This document shows positions 11,697-21,553 of a stretch of 64,000 nt of DNA, piece after piece. The notes under the pieces were generated by a model. The model had not been told where the DNA came from. It saw nothing but the letters and a program-made list of their open reading frames with translations, and did not search any database. The translations under genes and the position numbers were made by a program. The stretch comes from Clarkia xantiana subsp. parviflora. Taxonomy: Eukaryota > Streptophyta > Magnoliopsida > Myrtales > Onagraceae. How positions within the stretch are numbered: the stretch's first letter is position 1; the number at the start of each line of letters is the position of its first letter. The DNA lies in NCBI GenBank assembly GCA_036873135.1, contig JAPTYO010000010.1, forward strand, positions 27,025,772-27,089,771, in the 5' to 3' direction.

Positions 11697-11832
11697 ATTT
11701 TGATGGTAGGCCTTGGTGTTAATCCAAGATATTGCTTGTAGTTGACGCCTGTGAATAGTCGTCGTTTTGATAGTAGGTCTTGGTGTTAATCCAAGATATT
11801 GCTTATAGATGACAGCTTCCTGAATAGTCGTC
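11697..11832. repeat. 67-bp tandem repeat, 2 copies
   Basis: TTGATGGTAGGCCTTGGTGT and its variant start at about 11699 and 11766. Both copies continue with AATCCAAGATATTGCTT and end in GAATAGTCGTC. This is another short duplication in the 3' region of element C. Confidence 0.75.
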
Positions 11833-12208
11833 ACCTTGAGCAGAGAATTGCTATAAGTTCCTTTTTTGTAGGTATTCCGCAAGTTGTCCTTGCGTCATAT
11901 AAGTTGGTTGTGGGCATAGCGCAATTGCTTTGTGTTGCCGACACCTTCTTGAGATAGATGCCAATTTAGGAGAAATAAACTCCTTGTTGTTGTAGATAAT
12001 AGTTGTTGTAGTTACTTTGTTTTGTTTCCAAGTAACGTACATAAAGTAATCATGTTCCTACGAAGATAGAACGACTTCATTAGGTTTGTGAGATTATTAC
12101 AGAGATGCCACTATAAGGGAGTGGTCTTTTAAAAGAGTAGATGCATTATGGAAATAAGAGCAAAAGGGCTTGATACAACAGCTCCTTTTGTGATAGAAGA
12201 TTATCCTT

Positions 12209-15200
12209 TTATCCGTGGAATTTCTTCAAATGTCCTCCACTAAATGTATTTGTAGAGACATTGCCATCTGCATCTTCAAGGCGATATGCGTTGATGTATG
12301 GGATGGATACGACCTTGTAAGGGCCTTCCCATTTTGGAGACATCTTGTTGATTTGATCGAGATGTGAGAATTCATTCCTTCTCCACACCATTTCTCCAAC
12401 ATGGAATTGCCTTTCTTTCACCTTCCTGTTGTAATATCTTGCGGTGATCAAACGCATGCGTGCCTGATTGTGCTCGGAGTTACGCCTTTTTTCTTCAGCC
12501 AAGTCTAAGTCTAGACGCATGTCTACTTCGTTGGCTTGTGTGTTGAAATGGGTTGTGCGATAGGATGAGACAGCAATTTCGATGGGAGCGACTGCTTCCG
12601 TTCCATACACCAGGCTGAATGGTGTTTCTCCAGTTGACTCCTTTGGAGTTGTTCGAAGTGCCCACAGAACACTGCTAAGTTCCTCTGCCCATCCTCCTTT
12701 TAATGCGTGCACTCTTTTCTTGAGACCGTCTGGGACGGTCTTGTTGGCGGCTTCGACTTGTCCGTTGGTTTGAGCATGGAGGACTGAGGTGAAACGGTGG
12801 TTAATGTTGAGTCTTTCGCAAAATGTTTGAAGCCTTGAGCTCTTGAATTGTGGTCCGTTGTCGCTGATTAGGACCTTCGGAACTCCATATCGCGCGATGA
12901 TGTGATTTCGAATGAAATCCATTATTTGTGCATCGGTTGTTTGTGCCAATGCCTTTGCTTCGATCCACTTTGAAAAGTAATCGATTGCGACGACAATGTA
13001 CTTGGATTGGCCTTTTGACTTTGGAAGTGGACCCACCAGATCGATCCCCCACTGTGCGAATGGCCATGAGCTTGCAATTGGGCTTAGCTCGGCGGCTGGT
13101 GCCGTGATGCTTCTTGAATAAAGTTGGCATGATTCGCATTCTGTGACCAAGTGTGTAGCTTGGTTTTTCATGGTTGGCCAATAGTATCCCAAGCTCAACG
13201 TTTTGCGTATTAAAGATCTCGCCCCTTCATGGCAGGCTGCTTGGCCTTTATGTAAATCTTCTAACACTTTTTGGCCCTCCCTGAAGGTGATGCACCTTAG
13301 GTATGGGGTTGAAAACCCTTTCTTGTAAAGCTCATCATCTATCAACGCGTAATTGACGGCTTGTCTCTGGATTTTTTGGGCTTGGACTTTGTCTTCGGGG
13401 AGCTTGTGGTCTTTGAGGTATGCCAATATTGGGGTCCTCCAATCTGATTCTGGATCGATGCACAAGACTTCAAATTTGTCAATTACTGACAAGATTCTGT
13501 TTTCCACGAAATGTGTTTCTTTGCCTTGTTCATTGCCTTGTGCGAATTTGCTCAAGGCGTCAGCTTCTTGATTTTCTTCTCTAGGCACCGCGCTGATGTC
13601 GAAGGTATCGAAGCTTGTGATGAGGTCTTTTGCTTGCCCCAAGTATTTTTGCATATTTTCTGACTTTGCCGCGTATTCGCCTTTAACTTGATTGACGACT
13701 AATTGTGAATCGCATTTTACTCGTAGATGTTTAACTCCGACACCTTTTGCAATTCTTAAGACCGTTATCAATGCTTCGTACTCCGCCTCGTTGTTTGTTG
13801 CTCTAAATGTTAAGTTTAGAGCATACTTCAATGGATTTGATCCATCAGGAGGAATTAGGAGGAATCTGGCGCCTGATCCCCCTACATTTGAAGATCTGTC
13901 GGTGTACATCTGCCATACTTCGGTATGTTTTTCAATTTGTTGAGGTCCAACTTGGGGATCTGGGTCGGGAGTTATCCCGGTGAATTCTGCAATGAAATCT
14001 GCCAACGCTTGCCCCTTGATCGCCGTTCGAGGGGCAAAGTGAATGCGGAATTCACTTAGCTCTACCGACCACTTTGTTAGCTTTCCTGACATATTTGGCT
14101 TTGACAGGATATGCTTCAGGGGTTGGTCTGTTAAGACTGTTACTTCGTGTGCGTGGAAGTATGGCATCAGCTTTCTTGCTGCTATTATTAGCGCGTACAT
14201 GTATTTTTCGATTGGCATGTAGTTTATCTCGTATTTTGCAAGTATCTTGCTCACGTAGTAGACTGGGAGCTGGGTAGTTCCCTTTTGTTTGACAAGGACT
14301 GAGCTGACAGCCGTGTTGCTCACTGATATGTATAGGAAGAGGGGCTCTCCTGGTATTGGTTTTGCCAATGCCGGCAATGTGCGCAAGTGTTGTTTTAGTT
14401 GCTGGAAGGCCTCTTCACACGCTAGTGTCCATTCAAACTTCTTGTTTGCACGCAAGACTTCAAAGAATGGGAGTGCCTTGTCGCCTATTCTGGCAAGGAA
14501 CCTGTTTAAAGCAGCTAGGCGGCCATTTAGTTGCTGGACTTCCTTATGTCTCCTTGGGGAAACCATTTCTTCAATCGCCTTCACTTTCTCTGGGTTAGCT
14601 TCTATCCCCCTCTGGCTCACCATGAATCCGAGGATTTTTCCTGATTGTACGCCGAAAGCGCATTTTGTTGGATTTAGGCGGACTTGATATTCGCGCATTC
14701 TTTTGAAGATTGCTCGCAAGTCGTCAACATGGTTGTGCCTTTTGGTTGACTTTACGACCATGTAGTCCACGTATGCCTCCATTTTGGTTCCGATTAGATC
14801 GCCAAAGATGGTATTGACCATTCACTGGTATGTCGCTCCCGCATTGATTAGGCCGAATGGCATCACCGTGTAGTCGTATATTTCGCTGTCTGCATAGAAT
14901 GCAGTATGCGGCGCATCATCCTTGAACATCGGGATTTGGTTGTACCCTGAGTATGCATCCATTACGGACATTAATTCATGGCCGGCAGTGGCATCGACTA
15001 GTTGGTCGATTCTTGGGAGAGGATATGAATCCTTTGGGCATGCATTGTTGAGATCTCTGTAATCGATGCACATTCTTAACTTGCCACTTGACTTAGGAAC
15101 CAACACCGGGTTTGCGACTCATGTTTGGTATCGAGACTCTTCGATGAATCCTGCGTCAAGCAGTTTTCCCACCTCTTCTCTGATTGCCAGTTTCTTGTTG

Positions 15201-16293
15201 CCCCCGAGGGGTCGAAGTTTCTGGGTTATTGCTCGAGTTCCTGGCTTGATGTTTAACTTATGGGAAATGACTTCTGCACTGATTCCGGGCATATCGCTTG
15301 GTGACCATGCGAATAGTTCTTTATACTCTTTGAGGAGTGCTGTGATCTCTATCACTTCATCTTCTGACAGGGATGCTCCGATTTGGACCATTCTGTTTGG
15401 CTCTTCGATCGTTATTTGTTTTAACTCCTCAACTGGGGCCGGTCAGGCACGGCCTTCTCTTGGGTCATCATCAATGATGGGCATGTCATCAGGCTTGACG
15501 TTATTTTGGATTGCTACGTTGTAACAATTTTTTGATAACAGTTGATCTCCTTTGACTTCACCGATTCCGGATGCAGTTGGTAATTTGATCTTCTGATGAG
15601 CTGTGGATGGCACCATTCCCCACGCATTCATGGTTGCGTATCCTAAGATACCATTGTATGCGTCAAGCTTTTGCACCACCATAAATGGTATTTCAATTTG
15701 GAGACGTGAGTTGCCCTCTCCCAGTATAACTGGCAGTGTTATGGACCGCAATGGGTAACTTGCATCTTCCATGAACCCCACTAAGGGTGAATTCATTTTG
15801 CTGACATCCTTCTTTCTCCCCAAGGCTAGGACGACGTCTTTCGTGATGATGTTGGGCGAACTTCCTCCATCGACCAAGATACGCTTGATGTCCATGCCGT
15901 CAATTGTCATGGTTATGACCAAGGCGTCATTATGTGGAAATGTTATGTGTGACTTGTCTTCCGAAGAAAAGCCGATGGCGTCTTCTAGGACAGCGTCTCC
16001 CTGCTGACTGCCCTTAGGCTCATGGATCATCAAGGAAGCGTATATTTCTCTCCCGTATGATGTTTCGCCTCCTGCCCCGAAGCCTCCATGTATCACGTGG
16101 ATGCCTGGAAATTTTGGACCGTGCTGTGCGGAAGGCACACTGCTTGCTGGCACGGTTGACATTATGGATCTTTTATGACGTCTAAAGCGCTTCCTGGTTT
16201 TTGATGGATTGACCTTAGTGAGAGCGTTGTGATCACTCGTCATGATTTCTGCGGTACGGTAGCTTGTTGTTCGAATCACGTAGACGGCGCCAA
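12209..16293 (-). pseudogene. Tat-lineage pol polyprotein of element C, three in-frame stops, gag missing
   Basis: One continuous frame from the LTR edge to the TAA at 12209, interrupted only by TGA at 15445-15443, 15121-15119 and 14824-14822. Domains in order: basic head; aspartic protease (VDGGSSPNII, near 15870); reverse transcriptase (CIDYRDLNNACPKDSYPLP near 15060; catalytic box reads YVDY instead of YVDD near 14770); RNase H (LADFIAEF end near 13990); a second, archaeal-type RNase H (YTDRSS...NNEAEYEAL...ADALSKF, about 13910-13560); integrase zinc finger (HEGARSL...CESCQ, near 13220-13130); and integrase core with D (GIDLVGP), D (ISDNGPQF) and E (GQVEAANK) all present. The dual RNase H places it in the Tat group. 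The gag capsid and zinc knuckle are absent. Dead by the stops and the YVDY change. Confidence 0.9.
16275..16293 (-). promoter_or_regulatory. Primer-binding site of element C (tRNA-Asp-like)
   Basis: Reading the minus strand, the 5' LTR ends ..CGCAACA and is followed after one base by TGGCGCCGT. This matches the 3' end of plant tRNA-Asp for nine bases and then diverges. It fixes the element's orientation. Confidence 0.7.
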
Positions 16294-17073
16294 TGTTGCG
16301 TCCGGATGAACTAGGTCGTGGGGACGCGTCTGTTCGCGTGGTTGTGCGAGCCTTTGTAACCCTTCCGTTGGGAGGAGGTTGGGCCACTGACGAGTGTTCA
16401 GGCTTACTCCTGTATGAAGTCTGTGTCTCGGTACGGCTGTGACACGGTAAGGTTGTGACTCGGTAAGGTTGTGACTCGGTAAGGTTGTGACCCGGTAAGG
16501 TTATGCCTCAGACGTCGGATCCTGCACGAAGGACTAATGCTAGCACGGAGAGGGGGGGGGGGTGGTGCTAGCGGAGCCCTCTCCGATGCTTAAGTCACTA
16601 TAGTGGCAAAAATGTAATTTCTAGAGAGAGAGAATTTCTAAAGAGAAGTCAGAGCTCAAAATACCAAAGTTGGGCAAATGAGAGAATGTGTGAAAATGGG
16701 TGGCCAAGACCTCCTATTTATAGGCTTTCTTGGGACCGAACCCGGTTTTAGAGCGGTTTGATGACGGTTCAAGATCATGCGGTAACCGTCATCCGTATTG
16801 GTAATGTGCGAACTTGACTTCTCTACACGCAACGGTAATCGCGGATACGGTAGTCGCGCGATACCCGTAAGGTAATCCGGACCTCGTCGAATTTGGGCAA
16901 TTCGGCGAGGTCCGGATTGCCGCGCAACCCGGAGGTCCGGTCCGGACGCGCGTAAAGGCGCTTCCGGACCGTTTTGATACCGTGGGAGGTGTTTTTAAAC
17001 CGAGATGTAATTTTCGACACGTTTACGAGGCCCGAAATGTAAACACGAACCCGAATTGGACATTTATCCATCA
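16294..17073 (-). mobile_element. Element C 5' LTR (780 bp)
   Basis: Same ends as 6211-7016 (TGTTGCGTCC...TTTATCCATCA on the plus strand), with GACAT at 17074-17078. It differs from the 3' LTR mainly by two repeat-number changes plus scattered point differences. Confidence 0.9.
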
Positions 17074-17078
17074 GACAT

Positions 17079-17925
17079 CATCATACCTGGAAATGATCCC
17101 AATCAACCTCAAAAAACCGAATCACCACGAAAAACGAGGTCGAACACCCCTTTATGGTTGCCGGAGGTCACGCTGCCGTCCGCCATGCCAGCCGCCCCGC
17201 CTGCTGCCGTTGCCAGTCCTGCCGCCACGAGCCGGTTCCGCCGGTGAGTGGTGGTTGGCCGGTGAAGTATGGATGGGTGGGTAAGTGTCTTGGATCCTAA
17301 GCTACTTAGTCTTCAAGAAAATGGAGAAGACAATTTTGAAATGTGGAGGTAAAGTGAGGAGGGGTTTACATACTCTCTCCTTTATATACATATGTGGGTC
17401 CTACCCCCTCTATATTTTTTCTAAGTCTTTTGTATGAGTTATTAGCACATACACATGCATACATACCCGCGCGTACATATGCATGTCTACATATACATAC
17501 ACACGTTTGCATATCCATGTCACGTGTTTATTATTATAATCCCGACATGTATATATCTATATCCATGTAATTGCATACAGATATGCCCCTACCTACATGT
17601 TTAATTTCATGACATTACACGTTATGCGCCTGCTCACATACGCGCGTATACCATGTTCGCACCATGATAGTGTTTATATCCATGTTGCATATAGAAATTC
17701 ATATTGCTATATATGTACATATTGTATACATATACCCGCGACTCTAACCATGACAGCAGTTATAGTGGCTCGCACCAAACAAGAGACGGGATACGCAATG
17801 TCAAGGCCCACACGCCAACAGACAGTAAGTCCACACCGAGGTAACACTTGAGCTTAAATCGAACGTATACTCTATCGAAAATAGAGTCAAGCAAGGGCCG
17901 CGCCATTACTTGACTCGGGGGAAAA
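17079..17925. other. Element B internal sequence right of the element C insertion
   Basis: Continuation of element B 3' non-coding DNA. A GC-rich patch lies at 17150-17280, then TACATA-rich DNA, then the conserved ATTACTTGACTCGGGGG tract just before the LTR. No gene was seen. From about 17340 onward it is the left arm of a long inverted repeat. Confidence 0.6.
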
Positions 17926-18525
17926 TGATGAGTATACGTCCGATTCGGGTTCTTTTTTTACCATTCAGACCTCGTTTACACGTCAAACCCACCAACGGTT
18001 CTAAAATAATCACCCGTGAGTTCAAAATAGTCCGGGATATGCACGCGCGTATCCTGGACGATTTACTCGTCCGGAATGTCTAACTATCCGGACCTCCGGA
18101 TTACGCCCGCGAATATGCACGAACCCCTGTATATGCGTACACAACACGTGTCGGGCTTCCCGACGTCAACTTCACGCTCGTCCACGCCCGGTTCACATTT
18201 TACATTAAACCGGCGTTGGACCGTTAAAAACTGGGTATGATTCCAAAGTTCCCTATAAATGGAGCCTTGATCATTCATTTCACAATTAAGTTGACGCGGA
18301 AGCTCTGACCTCTCTCTAGCTTTCTCTCTCTACAATTCTAATTTAAGCTTCGGAGAGGGTTCATCGCACTACACCCCCCTGTGTGGTGTGCGATATTACC
18401 CCTCATGCAGCTATTCAGAGACGTACGCTCCCAGACACGTGCGAATACCCGACATATTGGCAACCCGAGGCACTTTCATACATCCATACCAGGATCCGAC
18501 ACTCCGTCTAGTCAGGGATCCAACA
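17926..18525 (+). mobile_element. Element B 3' LTR (600 bp)
   Basis: Starts TGATGAGTATACG after a purine tract and ends GGATCCAACA. A TATA-like CCCTATAAATGG lies near 18250. AGAGAGG/CTCTCT-rich sequence follows, and the GAGAGGGTTCATCGCACT stretch is shared with 1340-1430. ATAGG follows directly at 18526. Confidence 0.85.
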
Positions 18526-18530
18526 ATAGG

Positions 18531-18856
18531 GAACCTTGGAATCTGACCAGGTTTTGAACGGTCCGACGTCGGTTTAATGTAAAATGTGAACCGGATGTGG
18601 ACAAGCGTAAAGTTGACGTTGGGAAGCCCGACGATGTCGTGTAAACATATATAGGGGTTTGCGCGTATTCGCGGGCGTAATCCGGAGGTCCGGATTGTGG
18701 TGACAATCTGTACGAGTTTTTCGTCCGGGACACGCGCGTGCGTGTCCCAGACTGTTTTGAACTCGCGTGTGATTATTTTAGAACCGTTGGTGGGTTTGAC
18801 GTGTAAAAGAGGTCTGAATAGTAAAAAACGAACCCGAATCGGACGTATACCCATCA
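18531..18856 (-). mobile_element. Element A 3' LTR, right half
   Basis: U3 part of the split LTR. Plus-strand reading starts GAACCTTGG right after the ATAGG duplication and ends ACCCATCA. TTTGCCCCCGAGTCAAG, the reverse complement of a polypurine tract, follows. Confidence 0.8.
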
Positions 18857-19821
18857 TTTGCCCCCGAGTCAAGTAGTGGCGTGGCCCTTGCTTGACTCTA
18901 TTTTCGATAGAGTATACGTTCGATTTAAGCTCAGGTTTTACCTTGGCGTGGACTTACTGTCCGTTGGCGCGTGGGCCTTGACATTGCGTATCCCGTCTCT
19001 TGTTTGATACGAGCCACTATAACTGCTGACATGGTTAGTGTCGCGAGTATATGTATGAAATATGTACATATATAACAATATGAATCTATATATGAAACAT
19101 GGATGTAAATACTATCATGCGTGCGGATATGGTATACGCGTGTAAGTGAGAAAACGCGCGACGTGTGATGTCATGAAATTAAACATGTAGGTATGGGTAT
19201 GCAATGACATGGATATAGATATATATGTGTCGGATCATAATAATAGACACGTGACATGGATATGCAAACGTGCGTATGTATATGTAGATATGCATATGTA
19301 TGTGCGGGTATGTAAGTATGTGTATATGTTAAAACTCATACAAAAGAGTTAAGAAAAAATTAAGGAGAGGTAAAGCATTTACCCTCACACTACACAGAGG
19401 AGTGTGTGTTACAGACGCGCATGTCCTGAGACTGCGAGGTGCTATGCATCCGCCGCGTCGTTGACGAACACCTCATAATATGAGTATGTTCACAATGTAT
19501 ATCGAGAGACGAGACCTTTGTCGATATACTATTGCCCCCGGAGTAGGAGTGTTTGTAGTGACGTGGTTGGGTATGCGCATGTATGAGCCGAATAGGCGCG
19601 TACATCACATAGGTGTATGTAGGTGCCAGATCTAACCCTGGGCGCACTAGTCCCTTAGTTGAGAGGTGTTAGGCCTCCGACGTGTTGTCGATGAAAGTCC
19701 CATGATAAACATGTATTGGGTCGCGCTGACGCGCGTAGTGTTGGGTCGCGCAGAGGCGCGTAGTGTTGGGTCGCACAGAGGCATGTAGTGTTGGGTCGTG
19801 CAGATGCGCGTAGTGCCACAT
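18857..19821 (-). mobile_element. Element A 3' internal fragment
   Basis: Non-coding 3' end of a minus-oriented Tat element. It is collinear with 17925-17340 of element B in inverse orientation up to about 19400, then unique. A 25-bp tandem array (19716-19815) sits at its right edge, where the copia LTR at 19822 interrupts it. No pol or antisense gene of A was found in the window. Confidence 0.6.
19716..19815. repeat. 25-bp tandem repeat, 4 copies
   Basis: Four head-to-tail units starting TTGGGTCGCGC and ending GCGTAGTG occur at 19716, 19741, 19766 and 19791, each exactly 25 bp with one to four differences. Confidence 0.95.
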
Positions 19822-20420
19822 TGTTAGATTACGGGGAGTAATCACTACGGACATTAAGTCGTAGTACATGCTAGTAATCTAAATTACGCAGCGGAAGATT
19901 CGCACATACCTCAAACAATGTATGTAGTCCCAAGATCCTTCCTGCAAGGAGTTCACGATCCTCCGGTCGGCACCCGTAGAGGTTCTGGTTAAGGAAGCCT
20001 TACGTGGTATGTTCTCCACAGCAAAGCCTCTGATCGATTCTTGGCAAGGAGACAGATCTCTGGAGTGTTTGCTAGAAAGCAAATTGGCACACCCTTTGGT
20101 GACTATAGGTTCAGCGGCTATGGGTGTTTCAGGGAAGGGTTTTCTCTCAAAATACCACTTAAAGGGAATTGTGATTAATCTTAATAAAAACCCCTAACTC
20201 CCCATATATATAGGAGGAGTAAAGTGGACAAAATTCCACTTTAACCCCTCCTAGGGTTTCGGCCGGCCACATGTATAGGGAGGCCCAATTTTGGGCATCT
20301 CATGTCAATTGGGATTTGGGTCTAGCCCAATTACCCTAATGTGACATATACCTAATTTCCTTAGGTAAAGTATACATATTATGGGCTACCAATTACGGCG
20401 CCCATCGCCATATGCTTACA
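19822..20420 (-). mobile_element. Copia 3' LTR (599 bp)
   Basis: Plus-strand reading is TGTTAGATTACGGGG...TATGCTTACA. The minus-strand reading (TGTAAGCATATGGCG...) matches the LTR at 44563-45162 from end to end, including GGGCGCCGTAATTGGTAGCC near the start and CCGTAATCTAACA at the end. Confidence 0.9.
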
Positions 20421-21553
20421 TCTCCCACTCGCCGGAATGAGAGGGTGCATGTTAATGTATTGTCGTCCAAATTTGCATCAACATTTCACTCATTCGATCT
20501 GGTCCTTGCTTCCGAACAGTTCATACGAGGTTTTCCATGCGACCGGCGGATACAACAGGCATCGTGCTACTTATCTATTAGGAGTATTGTAGCGCCCGCG
20601 GAACGTTGATTCCCTTTTTCTCTAATCAACCTGTTATAAACAACATTTATATAGTACCGCAATGTATCCTAGGTCAACTGATAATTCTCCTTCTGCCTAG
20701 TTTCCACATAGGAACACTTCTCCAAGGCATCCGTACAAGTATTCATAACCTTCAACTAATATCCGGTTGATGGCCACCTAGTGAATACAAGAGTTGGTGA
20801 ATTATAGGTGAACTTGACCATCCCCATCGCTCATATCATTATTCAAACCCAACCGGTTTCCAAAGACGTGGTCACTGGGCCTTTATGTTCAGCACTACGC
20901 TCGTACGCCGGGAAGCGAGCATTGAGCCTGACCTTAGATATGAGTTATGAGTCCGTGAGGATACTTTAGGCGCCTCTTCATAAAGCTCCTGGGATCAATC
21001 ACACGCTCGAGGTGAAGAAGTTTACGCTCGCCAGAATCACGAGGATTCCTTCCTAGCACAACCGAGCTGTGACCCCGTGGTCAAACGTGGCACGCATAGT
21101 ATGAAGCACGCGTTGATAGCATACCTGAACCTTATGGGTTGACAGGAAAGGGATATGTCAATCATGCTATCGCAGATTCTCATATGGCCCATAATGTGGC
21201 ATGATGATGAACAGAGTTCATCACGGCGATATGCAAAACGAAGATCATGTCGAGTTACTTCGAAACTAGATAATCGTTTTGCTTAATCAGGTTTATCCCC
21301 CCGACTCTTAGCCAGTCTTGTTGGTAGATGCCTCCCTCCACCGCAAGACTACCGTACCCGTGTGACTAGGTAAGGCCCACATTCGACATAGTTTGGCAGA
21401 GAATTGCGTCCTCCTACGACTTAGTTTATAGACCGTAAATCTGATGTAATCAAAACATTATGAAGTCGATTGATCATAAAATCAGTTGCAATTCTTTCGC
21501 TTACAAAATGTAACTTTATAATATCAAAATGTTATCACAGATACATGCCATTT

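Larger units (their letters stand above)
6211..17073 (-). mobile_element. Element C: full-length Tat-lineage Ty3/gypsy retrotransposon
   Basis: The element is 10.9 kb, minus-oriented, and bounded by matching LTRs and GACAT duplications. Order in transcription direction: 5' LTR (17073-16294), primer-binding site, protease-RT-RNase H-second RNase H-integrase (16293-12209), a repeat-rich stretch (12208-10641), an antisense intron-containing gene (9.3-10.6 kb, plus strand), an 18/36-bp minisatellite, a polypurine tract and the 3' LTR (7016-6211). The second RNase H domain and the antisense extra gene are hallmarks of the Tat group. A gag domain is missing: the pol frame begins almost at the LTR edge. 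Three in-frame TGA codons and an altered RT catalytic motif make it non-autonomous. Confidence 0.9.
1476..18525 (+). mobile_element. Element B: Tat-type gypsy lacking its 5' half
   Basis: The element is plus-oriented. It ends at 18525 in a complete 600-bp LTR preceded by a purine-rich tract (ACTCGGGGG), and it is flanked by ATAGG on both sides. It has no 5' LTR, primer site, gag or pol: position 1476 starts directly in the repeat-rich stretch that lies 3' of pol in such elements. Its contents are tandem repeats (1.5-2.5 kb), an antisense extra gene (2.9-5.45 kb), spacer, the nested element C (6211-17073 plus one GACAT copy), more spacer, and the 3' LTR. B and A belong to the same LTR family. 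The boundaries are read directly; the inference is that the missing 5' half was lost after or during insertion. Confidence 0.7.
17340..19400. repeat. Long inverted repeat (about 0.85-kb arms)
   Basis: 17340-18255 and 18531-19400 are reverse complements with scattered differences, separated by about 275 bp. The left arm is element B's 3' internal end plus the U3 part of its LTR. The right arm is the U3 part of element A's LTR plus element A's 3' internal end. The structure arose because B inserted into A's LTR in the opposite orientation. Confidence 0.8.

Noticed and set aside
15771..16007. Plus-strand ORFs across 12.5-16 kb (for example 78, 132 and 152 codons)
   Set aside because: All lie antisense to the pol frame of element C, which has clear protease, RT, RNase H and integrase motifs.
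16275..16293. tRNA gene fragment
   Set aside because: The tRNA-like TGGCGCCGT..GATTCGAAC is a primer-binding site next to an LTR; no clover-leaf can be made from the surroundings.
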